Part shown: positions 21,386 to 32,755 of the stretch, piece by piece
Numbering within the stretch: the first letter of the stretch is position 1
How the letters are laid out: each line of letters opens with the position of its first letter
Assembly: GCA_011947345.1 (NCBI GenBank)
Contig: JAAVTG010000981.1
Location: 1 to 64,000, forward strand
DNA from: Phytophthora quininea
Taxonomy: Eukaryota; Oomycota; Peronosporomycetes; Peronosporales; Peronosporaceae
Direction of reading: 5' to 3'
Length of the DNA: 64,000 bases
The notes under the pieces: model-generated
The model's database searches: none
Seen by the model: only the letters and a program-made list of their open reading frames with translations
Told to the model about the DNA's origin: nothing
Program-made: the position numbers and the translations under genes

Positions 21386-22450
21386 TCATCTCCTACCCAA
21401 TAAACTTTCCCGGACGGCCTGCAACATGACAGCCGGCCACTTCGCGATGCCTTCGTGCAAATCGGCCAAAACTTCGCCCGGCACGTCAAACTCCGGACGG
21501 TAGACCTTGATGAAAGCTACGCGGCGCATGACCACGACCAGTTCATCGTCTACGCTGCTTGATCTCGAGCTGTCTGTTGGTCTACGCTGCCGCTCCCATG
21601 TCAGCACAACCGCTGCGGTGAGGTCTCTCCGAATGCGATGCTGCGGGTCATACGGGTGTAAATCATCTTCGTCGACGCTGTCCGTCGCGAGTATTGCGCA
21701 CGGGTGATCTTGCAATGCGTTGGGGCCTTCAAAGTACTGGGCATACGCGACGGCGTTTACTTCCGTGGTCTCTCCACTTTCGTGGTTGGAGGTGATCCGA
21801 TGGTTCAAGATGTGCGCGCCATCGTTCAGATTGTCATAGTCCTCTCGGATGATGACGTCGCCCGTCTTCTCCGAAACGTTGGTCTCGACATTGAACACGT
21901 AAAACACCAAAGCGTCGAACACTTGCTTCAGTGAGTGGGCGCCTTGGAACTGCGTCACGTCGAAGCAATGGCATGCGAAGGTGCCGTCCGACTCCTCAAT
22001 ACAGTCCATCGAAGAACGTGGCTTCGTTAAGTCGAAATGGCAGCTTCGCGCCGCCAAATAGCGGTAAGCTCTCTGCAGTTTGTCGTCTTTCATGGCCATG
22101 AGAGCAGCTCGCCGTGCACTCGAGCGCTTCGGCAGGTGAACGTGCGTGTAGATGGGGTTGTCTCTGGGCGTTTGTATCTGCTCCGTTAGCATCGAGGCAA
22201 CCGAAGCCATGGCAAGTTGCTGGTTCTCCACAGCGTGCTTCAGCAACTGGTTCTCCGTCTTGGCGTGTTTGAACGTGCTCTCGACATCTTCATTTGCACC
22301 TCCAAGCAAGGACAGCTTATCGCGTAGCGTCTGCAATTCTCTCGTCAAGGCTCGGGCCTCTTCTTTTCGCACGAGGTAAGTCGGCTTCCTCTTCGTGCTT
22401 TTTGCCTGGGCGCTACCAGCATCAGTACTATCGCTCGAATCGTTCACCAT
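21386..22450 (-). CDS. M96-like protein F, intact
   Basis: A 354-residue paralogue close to D throughout (KSTKRKPTYLVRKEEARAL, YTHVHLPKRSSARRAALMAMKDDKL, AHSLKQVFDALVFYVFNVE, VIIREDYDNL, DEDDLHPYDPQHRIRRDL, VVMRRVAFIKVYRPEFDVP). Start taken at the ATG of MVNDSSDS, after which D and F align. Fragments of a relative of this gene reappear, scrambled, at 39760-40130 and 51607-51996. No signal peptide; expected to be intracellular, possibly nuclear given the basic, coiled-coil N-terminus. Confidence 0.85.
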   Translation of the reverse strand: MVNDSSDSTDAGSAQAKSTKRKPTYLVRKEEARALTRELQTLRDKLSLLGGANEDVESTFKHAKTENQLLKHAVENQQLAMASVASMLTEQIQTPRDNPIYTHVHLPKRSSARRAALMAMKDDKLQRAYRYLAARSCHFDLTKPRSSMDCIEESDGTFACHCFDVTQFQGAHSLKQVFDALVFYVFNVETNVSEKTGDVIIREDYDNLNDGAHILNHRITSNHESGETTEVNAVAYAQYFEGPNALQDHPCAILATDSVDEDDLHPYDPQHRIRRDLTAAVVLTWERQRRPTDSSRSSSVDDELVVVMRRVAFIKVYRPEFDVPGEVLADLHEGIAKWPAVMLQAVRESLLGRR

Positions 22451-22609
22451 GGCAAGGTATAGCAATGTAAATTTCGATGTGGAGTGCAAAGGATGGCAGA
22501 CATGCGAGTCAACATGATCCTGGCTGCGAGGGATTACTCGCTTGAAGAAGATATGGGGCTCAAGTATGTCCTTGACGATGTACTCGGCCGCGTACTCGGG
22601 CCTTAGGAT

Positions 22610-23760
22610 TTAAGCGTTGACGGCTCCTCGAATCGACTGCACCTCAACTTCGCCCCAGCTCGCAATGCCTTCTTTCAATGAGCGCATCGCGTTTCTCGAT
22701 ACCTCGAACTCGGGTCGGTGCATCTTCATGAACGCAACACGCTGCATGACAACGACGAGTTCTTCGTCGTCCTCGTCGTTATCAGCGTTGTCAATAGTAA
22801 TTGCACCGTCAGAACCCTGCTCGCTCACAGTCGACATCGTGCGCTTCTGCTTCTTGCGTCTCATCTCCGTAAGCACCGTCGTAGAGCTAATATCCCTCCC
22901 CACTCGTTCCTGAGGGTTGTACGGATACAAATCGTCGACGTCTACGCTATCCGTGACCACCACCGCACACGGTCGACCACCGACCTGCTTCGACTCGTCG
23001 AAGTACTCGGTCAACGTGACCTTGTTCACTTCCGATGTGATCTCGTTGCTATCTGTCGACAGAAGACGATAGTTCCAAACGGACGTGTTGATATCGCCGT
23101 CCACCGCATCCCCATCAACAGTATCGTAGTCCTCGCGGACAGTGGTGTGGCCCAGCGCCTCCGAAATTGTAATCTCCATGTTCAGCATAAAGTATTTGAT
23201 GGCATCGAAGACTTGTTTGAGCGACTGCACCCCCGTAAAGTGGAAGAACTCGAATCTCTCGCAGCAAAAGTTACCTTGCGAGTCCTCGTAGCGATGGTCC
23301 ATCAGCTGAGGCTTCATCAGATCTAAGTGTTGGCTGCGAGCCACGACATACTGACAGCCTCGAGTGATCATGTCGTGCTTGAGACCCAGCAGAACCTGTC
23401 TCCGCTCCCACCACTCCTTAGGCAGGTGGATATGTCTGCACAACGGGCTTGCTTGCACTCCCTAACAGTAAATGTCTTCCCAGTTCATATTCGGTTAGAA
23501 ATGCTGATAGCAACGTTAGAAATGACCTGAAGCCCCGCCATCATGGACTGGGCGCCAGCCACAGCCAGCTGTTGTCCGTGGAGGAGTTCTCGGAGTGCGG
23601 CGTTGGCGCCCACGACGTCCAGGATTTGGGCACGAGCGCTGCGAGGGCGCTTCTGCAGCGTCGCGAGCTCCTTCTCTAGCGCTGGCACCTGTGTCTTGAG
23701 CTTGTCCACTTCGTCCTGGCGCACCAGATACGACGGCCGTCGTCGCTTGCGTTCCACCAT
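22610..23760 (-). CDS. M96-like protein G, intact two-exon gene
   Basis: Exon 1 (23760-23527) reads MVERKRRRPSYLVRQDEVDKL and a coiled coil to MMAGLQ. A 65-nt intron (23526-23462) has a weak donor GTCATT, two TTTCTAAC branch-like boxes and acceptor TGTTAG. Exon 2 (23461-22610) has IHLPKEWWERRQVLLGLKHDM, GVQSLKQVFDAIKYFMLNME, TTVREDYDTV, a DVDDLYPYNPQERVGRDI segment, an acidic DNADNDEDDEE run and VVMQRVAFMKMHRPEFEV. Total 362 codons. It heads the first copy of a repeated unit (M96 - dead RxLR - RxLR); the full copy at 52157 and the deleted copies at 26030, 55540 and 58525 derive from the same ancestor. Confidence 0.83.
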
Positions 23761-23881
23761 CACGGAATTAGAAATGGTACAATCATTATCTAAAAGACAG
23801 CAAGCAACGAGACGGATGAGATTGTTGTCTTCATGCAACGTGCAGCAAAAATGTACATCCAACGGTCGAGATTTCTATGCA

Positions 23882-24319
23882 CTATGGAAATCTGTGCTTC
23901 AAGGTGATGGTGGTCCGAGGCGATATGAAAACTGAAATGGACGCGATGTTGTCGTCGGATAATTTCGCAGTCAACTTAACGAAGATCGAGGTGGTGGAAG
24001 CCAAGTGATCGTCTTCACCTATGGCCTTTCGATACTTGAGCGCGTACATCAACCACTCGAACATAGTCTTGTTATCGGGATGCACCCCGTCAGGCACCAA
24101 CTTGTCCAGCATTCTGGATGGATATGCCGTGCTCGACTAAGGTTTGAGTTTCAGTCTCAAAGCAGCTGTAGCGAGGACCCCTCTTTCTTCAGAGTCATCG
24201 GTGGCGGTGGCTTTTGCTTGGACACGCAGAGACCGCTTTCCAATGGCGACGGTCTCGACTTGATAGCGTTCGGGAGCAGTTGAAAGTGCAGAGGTGGTTG
24301 CGACAAAATGTTCAGGCAA
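23882..24319 (-). pseudogene. RxLR effector pseudogene 1a
   Basis: Carries the KRSLRV and SEER motifs with the family's usual spacing, but no start codon or signal peptide: upstream sequence resembles the family leader only loosely. A Trp codon conserved in the intact relatives (KPW) is TAG at 24137-24139. The frame resumes past the stop (LDKLVPDG, FEWLMYALKYRKAIGED) and dissolves near 23900. The same lesions occur in the copies at 26905, 53398 and 56383. Confidence 0.75.
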
Positions 24320-24334
24320 AGCTTCGTGAGCCTG

Positions 24335-24900
24335 TTAAGACTGATGATAGACTAGGTACGAGTCTTGGTCTTGGCTTTCTGCGCTGTCAGCGTAAACGTT
24401 GGACTGTAGCTGGGACCTTAACTCAAGGGAACTCAAGACTTTGATTGGAGGTGCCTTGAAAGTGGAATCCTGGCTCTCGAGGAGAGGTCCCATTTGCCTG
24501 CTTTTTGCTCTGGTTCGATGAACCCGCACACTCACTTTGTCCCTGTGTAGATCTTAACGGTCACGGATCTGAACCGAATGAGTCTCCGTGTGCGCGGAAT
24601 CAGCAGCGCAAACCATCCGCTGCTGTCGATGCGTGACGGAATGGAGGACTAGAGGCACCGCACTCGCCGCGACATGGGCCAATCGACGATAGCGCCGTCC
24701 CGTCACCAGGTAGCTTTCAGCATAATAAGTTTGTGGAACTGCAAACTTGCTAAGCGTGGCAGGTACCGCCTTGAGACCCGTCAGTGGATCGCGTCGTTAC
24801 TCGCTATGCATGAACTAATACGCACACCATGGACAGAGCCGAGGAAGCCACTTAGAATACAAGAAAAAGGGAGGAAATCTAGGATGCGTATGGCAAAGGT
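24335..24900. other. Spacer conserved in all copies of the repeated unit
   Basis: Between the dead and the younger RxLR copy. It holds short reading frames kept in four near-identical copies because the duplications are recent; none resembles a known protein. Equivalent stretches are 27358-27920, 53851-54410 and 56836-57395. Confidence 0.6.
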
Positions 24901-24992
24901 AGCTATTGCGGAATTTGTAGTAGCAGAGGATGCTCGGCCCGAGCCGTACAATTCAGGAAACTGTGTTAAACGCAGGGCTAAGCAGTCTACGT

Positions 24993-25605
24993 CTAACTTC
25001 CACGTCGGTATTTAAGCCACAACATGTAGGCAGGGTCACCCAGAGCCTCAGCAACTGTTCTACCCTCCGTCTTCACGCGCAATACCAATTTCAAATAATC
25101 CGGGGACACTTGACGATCACGCAAAGGCGCAGCAGCCCCGGCTGAAGCTGTTTCGAGAGACCCTCGAGTTCGGGCCGCTTGGCCATTGACACCAGAAGCA
25201 ACGCGATGCGTTCTTCGGGGAACTTCTGGACCAACGTAGAGAAGATGACGGCGTTGGAAGCGTACAAGTTGTTTTCACCTTTGGCTGCTCGGAATTTGAG
25301 CACGTACTTTAGCCAAGCAAACATGGTATCGTCGGTGAGAGGCACCTTCTTAGCCACCACTTTCTCCAGCACCGTGGTTGGGTATGTCTTCGTCGACCAA
25401 GGTGTGAGTTTTAGTCTCAAAGCAGCATTATTGATGACTCCTCTTTCTTCACTGGTGTCGGTGGCGGTGGCTGTTGCTTGGACGCGCAGAGACCGCTTTC
25501 CGGTGATGACGGCCATGACTGGCTTGATCTCCGTTGCCGTTGAAACTACAGGGAGACTGCGACGAAAGTCACCACAGTCAGCAACAGGGTCAGACAACGA
25601 CGCAT
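24993..25605 (-). pseudogene. RxLR effector gene 2a with two frameshifts
   Basis: Host-translocated effector family. The ATG at 25605 starts a leader like that of the intact genes, but a one-base loss inside it shifts the frame before the cleavage site. The next frame carries KRSLRV, then TSEER, and the W/Y-rich effector part (TPWSTKTYP, FAWLKYVLKFRAAKGE). Near 25116 a run of three T, four in the intact gene at 38606, shifts the frame again; the last part then reads through to a stop at 24993, giving a shorter C-terminus than the intact genes. Copies 2b and 2c share both breaks, so these probably predate the duplications, unless they are repeated sequencing errors. Confidence 0.8.
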
Positions 25606-26029
25606 GGCGGTTCTTCTTGGCGCTTGGTTCTTGGCTGCGAGATGAGAGCTGGAGGCAAGCTCAAGTGACCTGCTCTAGAAGAAAGTGATGCTTGCTATAA
25701 CTACCCGCAGTTCGTCATCAAACAGTTCTTAGGAACTGTAATGGATGAGTAAGAGAACCTGGACGCTGTGGATGTAATCCAAGCCAGGGCGGGGTTGCGG
25801 GACCCGAACATCCCGGTCCAATGCAATGCGCACGCCGCGCTCGCCAGTGACCACGTATATCACTCTCTGCATACCCACCTTCCTTCGACTGCCATCCCCG
25901 TCTAAAGTGTGCAGTAGTACCTACAAACGCAACGCAGCGTGGCAGCAGCGCCGCTCAGCCTCATACGCGTTGCTTCGTGCTCGAAACACTACGCAACGAT
26001 GCTCAACCACGAACTGGACCCTTAAAAAC
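25606..26029. other. Spacer separating repeated units A1 and A2
   Basis: Upstream region of RxLR 2a followed by about 330 bases with no coding pattern. The same sequence follows RxLR 2b (55116-55539) and 2c (58101-58524). Confidence 0.65.
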
Positions 26030-26783
26030 TCAAGCGTTGACAGCTCCTCGAATCGACTGCACCTCAACTTCGCCCCAGCTCGCAATGCCTTCTTTCAATG
26101 AGCGCATCGCGTTTCTCGATACCTCGAACTCGGGTCGGTGCATCTTCATGAACGCAACACGCTGCATGACAACGACGAGTTCTTCGTCGTCCTCGTCGTT
26201 ATCAGCGCCACCAATAGTAGTTGCACCGTCAGAATCCTGTTCACTCACAGTTCCGATGTGATCTCGTTGCTATCTGTCAACAGAAGACGATAGTTCCAAA
26301 TGGACGTGTTGATATCGCCGTCCACCGCATCCCCCTTCATCAGATCTAAATGTTGGCTGCGAGCCACGACATACTGACAGCCTCGAGTGATCATGTCGTG
26401 CTTGAGACCCAGCAGAACCTGTCTCCGCTCCCACCACTCCTTAGGCAGGTGGATATGTCTGCACAACGGGCTTGCTTGCACTCCCTAACAGCAAATGTCT
26501 TCCCAGTTCATATTCGGTTAGAAATGCTGATAGCAACGTTAGAAATGACCTGAAGCCCCGCCATCATGGACTGGGCGCCAGCCACAGCCAGCTGTTGTCC
26601 GTGCAGGAGTTCTCGGAGTGCGGCGTTGGCGCCCACGACGTCCAGGATTTGGGCACGAGCGCTGCGAGGGCGCTTCTGCAGCGTCGCGAGCTCCTTCTCT
26701 AGCGCTGGCACCTGTGTCTTGAGCTTGTCCACTTCGTCCTGGCGCACCAGATACGACGGCCGTCGTCGCTTGCGTTCCACCAT
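26030..26783 (-). pseudogene. M96-like G copy with internal deletions
   Basis: Exon 1 (from 26783) and the intron are kept. Exon 2 has lost two blocks: after ARSQHLDLMK it jumps to GDAVDGDINTS, and after SNEITSE it jumps out of frame to the acidic tail SEQDSDGATTIG...VQSIRG. Compared with 22610-23760 about 0.4 kb is missing, including the LKQVFDAIKYF core, so the protein cannot be made whole. Confidence 0.82.
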
Positions 26784-26904
26784 CACGGAATTAGAAATGG
26801 TACAATCATTATCTAAAAGACAGCAAGCAACGAGACGGATGAGATTGTTGTCTTCATGCAACGTGCAGCAAAAATGTACATCCAACGGTCGAGATTTCTA
26901 TGCA

Positions 26905-27342
26905 CTATGGAAATCTGTGCTTCAAGGTGATGGTGGTCCGAGGCGATATGAATACTGAAATGGACGCGATGTTGTCGTCGGATAATTTCGCAGTCAACTT
27001 AACGAAGATCGAGGTGGTGGAAGCCAAGTGATCGTCTTCACCTATGGCCTTTCGATACTTGAGCGCGTACATCAACCACTCGAACATAGTCTTGTCATCG
27101 GGATGCACCCCGTCAGGCACCAACTTGTCCAGCATTCTGGATGGATATGCCGTGCTCGACTAAGGTTTGAGTTTCAGTCTCAAAGCAGCTGTAGCGAGGA
27201 CCCCTCTTTCTTCAGAGTCATCGGTGGCGGTGGCTTTTGCTTGGACACGCAGAGACCGCTTTCCAATGGCGACGGTCTCGACTTGATAGCGTTCGGGAGC
27301 AGTTGAAAGTGCAGAGGTGGTTGCGACAAAATGTTCAGGCAA
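26905..27342 (-). pseudogene. RxLR effector pseudogene 1b
   Basis: Near-identical to 1a, at a constant distance of 3023 bases: RSLR and EER present, leader absent, same Trp-to-stop change at 27160-27162. Confidence 0.75.
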
Positions 27343-27920
27343 AGCTTCGTGAGCCTGTTAAGACTGATGATAGACTAGGTACGAGTCTTGGTCTTGGCTT
27401 TCTGCGCTGTCAGCGTAAACGTTGGACTGTAGCTGGGACCTTAACTCAAGGGAACTCAAGACTTTGATTGGAGGTGCCTTGAAAGTGGAATCCTGGCTCT
27501 CGAGGAGAGGTCCCATTTGCCTGCTTTTTGCTCTGGTTCGATGAACCCGCACACTCACTTTGTCCCTGTGTAGATCTTAACGGTCACGGATCTGAACCGA
27601 ATGAGTCTCCGTGTGCGCGGAATCAGCAGCGCAAACCATCCGCTGCTGTCGATGCGTGACGGAATGGAGGACTAGAGGCACCGCACTCGCCGCGACATGG
27701 GCCAATCGACGATAGCGCCGTCCCGTCACCAGGTAGCTTTCAGCATAATAAGTTTGTGGAACTGCAAACTTGCTAAGCGTGGCAGGTACCGCCTTGAGAC
27801 CCGTCAGTGGATCGCGTCGTTACTCGCTATGCATGAACTAATACGCACACCATGGACAGAGCCGAGGAAGCCACTTAGAATACAAGAAAAAGGGAGGAAA
27901 TCTAGGATGCGTATGGCAAA

Positions 27921-28988
27921 CAGGGATCGGAAAAAAAACATTGGCATTGTAAAAATTGTTCTCGACAATATTGATTGTGGCGACCTCGACCAATATTGTC
28001 AGAATCGTGAGGGCAACTAGCAACTTCTACTCGTAGCTGTCGTGCTCTTCCGTCTCTGTTTCACTATCTTCACTAGCTTCCCGCACTGCCTTCGAAATGA
28101 TTTCGTTCGTAACAAGATCCCAGTTAAGCCTCAAGTAGAGGATTGACTCGAGCGTCTCCGCACTCATTCGCTTCCGCATATATCCAAGCTGCTTGGTTGG
28201 ACCAAGCATGCACTTCACTGCTGAGAACAGCCGTTCCACCTCGACGGAGGTAGCTGGAAGCCAAGCCAAATCGATGTACCTTGAGCGGTCTTCCTCTCTA
28301 GACTTGGATCTCTCTTCGATAGCTGCTTTGACTTCCCCGGGTGATCTGCGGCGTCTGATGGTAGGCGCGACTGCTGCCTCGTTTCGCCGTACACCACTCG
28401 GACTTGCAGGTTTGGTGAACGAACACTAGAGGCTTTGGTGCGCTTCTTCTTTGAAGTGCCTGGGCGGGTCGATTCAGATTTTCTATGTTTGCGCTTGGTG
28501 CTGGGCTCTGCGGAGACACAAGCGCTACCAGAATTAATCGATTCCTCTCCTGTGGAGAGCAAAAGCCGATGGATAGTGCTGGTTTCTTCTGGAGGCTTGG
28601 AGAGCAAACGCCGAGCTGATCGCCATCGTTGGTGGAACAGGCTTGCGCGGAGTGATTCGAGACGAGACTGCTGCGATAGTAGCGTGGTTAGCGGAGGGTT
28701 CGATGCGGGGCTGTCGTGTGCGTTCAAAAGTGTGAGCTGGAGCGCGCCGTCGTCCAGCAAAAACCTCGCTCGTGCTCTCCCACTTCCTCGTACCTCGAGA
28801 CCGCAGACGTGGTTATGTATGCCTCTGCCAACTCGTCGAACGAGGCCTCACAGACACTTCAACGAGAAGATACACGATTAGATCGATGCATTGCAATTGT
28901 TTTCCCAGGAAATTGACATTGTTCCAATATTGATTGTGTCGAGCGTCTCGGCAACAATCCATATACAATGGATATTGTCCGATGCCTG
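27921..28988 (-). mobile_element. hAT transposon 2, internally deleted
   Basis: Inserted in the spacer of unit A2. The ends are CAGGGATCGG and CCGATGCCTG (inverted repeat, one mismatch in ten), and TATGGCAAA is repeated on both sides (27912-27920 and 28989-28997), the uninterrupted site being visible in unit A1. At 1068 bases it is too short for a full transposase. Confidence 0.88.
28027..28760 (-). pseudogene. hAT transposase C-terminal remnant
   Basis: The last 80 codons (28269-28027) include PATSVEVERLFSAVKCMLGP and SAETLESILYLRLNWDLV, the dimerisation region of hAT transposases. Upstream, 28760-28215 encodes a basic, Ser-rich segment (TKRKHRKSESTRPGTSKKKR) in another frame. The catalytic core and BED finger are absent, so the element depends on others for movement. 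Confidence 0.75.
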
Positions 28989-29131
28989 TATGGCAAAGGT
29001 AGCTATTGCGGAATTTGTAGTAGCAGAGGATGCTCGGCCCGAGCCGTACAATTCAGGAAACTGTGTTAAACGCAGGGCTAAGCAGTCTACGTCTAACTTC
29101 CACGTCGGTATTTAAGCCACAGCATGTAGGC

Positions 29132-31714
29132 CAGGGATGTTATAAGAAAGCCTCGGCAAAAACGTAAATCTTCTTATGAATATAAGATAGTAAAAGAAGA
29201 AAAAGAAGAAGATGTCTTATTCAACAAGCATATGTATCTATCATTACCTTGGTGCTCAGCTCTAGCAGGCATCGTTTTCACTGCGCACACCGGGCTTGGG
29301 GTAATTTAGTCGCTTCATTCTCCGTCGTCGACGTTGTTCACCTCGCTTCATACTCCATCATCGACGTTGCTCGCGTCGCTGCCATCGTCGTCCGTGTCGT
29401 AGATATCAATGATATCGATGCCGATATCTTCATCCATACCGTCTTCTTCGTTTAACAGCACCGTTTCATCATTAAACCCGAGCTTACCTCGAAGTTGCTG
29501 CTCGTTGGTCTTGATGAAAACAAGTTTTCTCACTCTTTCGGGCGACAGGCGATTCCTTAACTTCGAGTGGACGAAGCCAAAGGTGGAAAAGTTTCGCTCA
29601 GAGGCAGCGCTGGATGCTGCCATAGAGAAAACACGCACTGCAATGTCTTGTAGCTCAGGCCAATCGGTGCAGTCGGACTGCCAGTACTTCAGAATACTCT
29701 TTTTCACCTTGTCACCCTCACCCTTCTGTCCGAGTACAGTGAAATCAACGTCGTTCAGCCTCCGCTGTTTTAAGGCTTCAATCCGAAACGCGCTGTACTG
29801 ACAAAGTAGTTTTTCTTGACGTTCGACGCTAGTCTCTCCATTATAATCAGGGAACTTGCGCAAAAGCGTTTCGGTGTTTTGTCTTGTCAAGCGATCCATG
29901 CCGTCTCCAAGAAATCGTGGATCCAGGATGTTGCCGATACTGTGGGCGACACCCTCGATAAGTTTGTAGCGCGTAGATACAATCTCGTCGAGGAACTGTA
30001 ATTCAACGCCTGAGAGAGTAGAAATTTGTCTGAATCGACTTGGCAGCTTCTGGAACGCTTGATACACTTCCGACACCGGCACAGCATCGCTCTGAAACGC
30101 CGTGATGTATTCGTCAATAGGTTTCAACAATGCAAGAGACTTCGTCATGTTGGCTACGAAATTTGCGTCGGTCAAGTAGCCCTTGATCTTTTCACGCAAC
30201 TTCTTCTTCTTTCCACTTTCACACACAAAACCGCGCTCACCAACAATTCCAGTCAAGATGCTATCAGAATCATTGACAGACTTGAGGCAGTTTTGTAAAC
30301 TTCCCCAGCGCGTTGGAGCCGGGAGTTGGAGTCGACGTTTCCCAGCGACATCTTGCGCTTGCTCGAGATTTGCTTTGGGTACGTGATGCGAAGTGAAAAA
30401 CTTTACAATCTCCCTGCATTGAGCAGTGAATTGAAGCAAGTACTCAAACGGATACTCAGCAGGGTACTGTTTTTGCCAGAGTCATCGACGCGAGTCTTTT
30501 GGCGCCAAAAATGTCCTTTACCAGTAGATGAAGTCCATGCGAAGCACATCCATGAAAAACAGCGATGGAAACTCCTTCTGAAGCTGGTGCCATGCATTTT
30601 TGTTGGCACGAGTATTGTCTGTGATAGCTCCGCACACGAATGGGCCAATACTTTGTATCACACGGGTTAAATCGCTAGCAATCCATTCAGCATCATGCCG
30701 TACGTCACCCGTCGCTACCGATTCGATGAACAGTGAGAGATCTTCAGTGGTAGCCATGTAGTTTACGATTGGATCGTTGAGTACATTCGACCACCCATCG
30801 GAAGTGATGCACACGGGCTGGTTGTTCGACTTAAAAGTCCCGTCGACGACGCGCTTTACCTGATCGTAGCAAAGATCAAGAAGTGGACCACTTAAGTCAT
30901 GTCTGCTGGGTAGTTTGATTCCGGGGCGGCACAATTCAAATGCTTGTAGAAGATACTTGTTTTCGATGCGAGAAAACGCAGTCCCCGTTGTGTAATAATG
31001 CATGGCGAGGCGCTGGTGAACGATCCCTAACTGTTTCTTCGATAGTTTGGGCAGGCCAAACTGGTCTATCTTCTTCTGCAGCTTTGGCTTTGTTGTGGTC
31101 GATGCTGGTGTGAAGAAGGCAGCGGTGAGTGTGGTCGTTTTCTGTTTTTTGTGAACCACTCCGGACGCTCATGCGTCTTCAAGTTCTTCATCAGATTTGT
31201 GAAAAGCCGGCATTTTCGTAGATGGCCGATCACAGAGAGCGTTTTGTGGTGGTGGCGAACATTTTCCTTGCAGTGCTTGCACGTCACGTTGTTTGGCTTG
31301 GAAAGTTGGTGGATGTTCGGTTCGTCCGATAGGTGTGCCCAACATGTATGGACCGGTTTGCCTCTTTTACGCTTCCCTGCGGCTGTGTTGGCACCATCGC
31401 AGGAGGGTACTTGTTCGGAGCTGTCAGCTACAGTGGACATCGAACCGGGGGGTGGGTGGGCGGGTAGCGGTGGTGCTGTGCTGGCTGGAGGTCGAGTTGA
31501 AAAGTGATCTGATATAGCTGCTCTGGAACGTTTTGCGAGTTGAATCAAGCACAGCCGCCGAGGAAGGTAGATGAGAACACTGGCTTCGAAACCTAGCACA
31601 ACAGAAACAACTATTTTAAGAACCAAAAGAAGAATTCTTGCCATTCAGATCTATCTTCTTATCCATTATAAGACAGTAAAAGAAGATTGAATAAAAGAAA
31701 GCTTACCATCCCTG
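29132..31714 (-). mobile_element. hAT transposon 1 inserted in an RxLR gene
   Basis: Ends CAGGGATG and CATCCCTG form the inverted repeat; the 8-base duplication ATGTAGGC at 29124-29131 and 31715-31722 is exactly the hAT length. The empty site is intact in the sibling copies (for example 25024-25031). It is 2583 bases long and carries a near-complete transposase. Its ends share CAGGG with hAT 2 but the two elements are otherwise different. Confidence 0.95.
29348..31440 (-). pseudogene. hAT transposase with BED zinc finger, frameshifted
   Basis: Reading from 31440 (MSTVADSSEQ): a BED finger (HTCWAHLSDE, VTCKHCKE, HHHKTLSVIGHLRKC), then the core with FELCRPGIKLPSRHDLSG, CITSDGWSNVLNDPIVNYMA and CGAITDNTRANKNAW, and from 30439 the C-terminal half ending in the dimerisation motif AASSAASERNFSTFGFVHSK and LRNRLSPERVRKLVFIK. 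Three frame changes (about 31145, 30555 and 30475) all fall in runs of A or T that are one base short of an open frame. Apart from these it is complete, so the element is young or mis-sequenced. Confidence 0.85.
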
Positions 31715-32297
31715 ATGTAGGCAGGGTCACCCAGAGCCTTAGCAACTGTTCTACCCTCCGTCTTCACGCGCAATACCAATTTCAAATAATCCGGGGACAC
31801 TTGACGATCACGCAAAGGCGCAGCAGCCCCGGCTGAAGCTGTTTCGAGAGACCCTCGAGTTCGGGCCGCTTGGCCATTGACACCAGAAGCAACGCGATGC
31901 GTTCTTCGGGGAACTTGTCGGTAAACGTAGAGAAAATGAAGGAGTTGGAAGCGATGTCGTTGTGTTCACCTTTGACCGCTCGGTATTTGAGCACGTACTT
32001 GAGTCATGCGCACATGGTATCGTCAGTGAGAGACACCTTGCTAGCCACCAACTTGTCCAGCACGTTGATCGGATATATCTTCGTCGACCAAGGTGTGAAG
32101 GTTAGTCTCAGTGCAGGTTTATTGAGGGCTCCTCTTTCTTCAGTGTCCTCGGTGGCGGTGTCTGTTGCTTGGACGCGCAGAGACCGCTTTCCGGTGATGA
32201 CAACCTCGATTAGCTTGTTCTCCGTAGCAGTTGAAAGCGCAGAGGCGACGGCGAAGAAAGTCATCACAGTCAGCAACAGAGGCCAACCACGACGCAT

Positions 32298-32755
32298 GGC
32301 TGCTCTTCTTGATAGTCGGAACTTGGTTGTTGAACTCAAGTGGTGGACGGCAAAGGTGAAGTGAGAACTGCTAAAGTGACGTCGCGTTCGTGAGCAAACA
32401 AAGCGCGGGCTCCGGGCCGGGCCTTGCGTACACGAGCATCACACTTGCCGCCCTAGTTCATCAGCACCAAGCAGACCGCTAGAATCACCGCAAAAGTGTA
32501 GGCCATCGCCGTGTCAGTATGGGGTAACCGGGCGGAGTCGATTGTCCGAAGAAGGCCAAACACCCTTCGAAAGCAAGTTGCGGTCTCCAACTTCCCGTCG
32601 CCCAGCCCCTGGTGAACACAATTTTGACTTGTCTAGTTATGAGGCTGATCCGCCGAGCGAGCAACCAAAACCATCGGTGACGTAAATTCCCTCTTCATTT
32701 CATCGTTTGCGTTCGCACAGAACCCATGACGCGACGGAAACACCGTCAAGTGGGC
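32298..32755. other. Spacer between RxLR 3 start and glucokinase 1 end
   Basis: The upstream region of RxLR 3 with no coding pattern. The duplicate of this stretch is at 40547-41005. Confidence 0.6.

Larger units (their letters stand above)
29093..32297 (-). pseudogene. RxLR effector gene 3, mosaic, interrupted by hAT 1
   Basis: Starts at 32297 with an uninterrupted signal peptide, then KRSLRV and TEER. A Trp codon of the effector part is TGA at about 32007-32009. The 3' section from about 31910 down is nearly identical to RxLR 2a, including its T-run frame break, whereas the section around 31920-32090 matches RxLR 5 (38606); the gene is a recombinant. The hAT splits the last codons, leaving the natural stop at 29093-29095 beyond the element. 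Confidence 0.82.

Noticed and set aside
22718..23326. 202-codon plus-strand frame (and its copy at 52265)
   Set aside because: Antisense of M96 G and H; present only because those coding sequences are duplicated.
25179..25688. 169-codon plus-strand frame repeated at 54689 and 57674
   Set aside because: Antisense of RxLR 2 copies.
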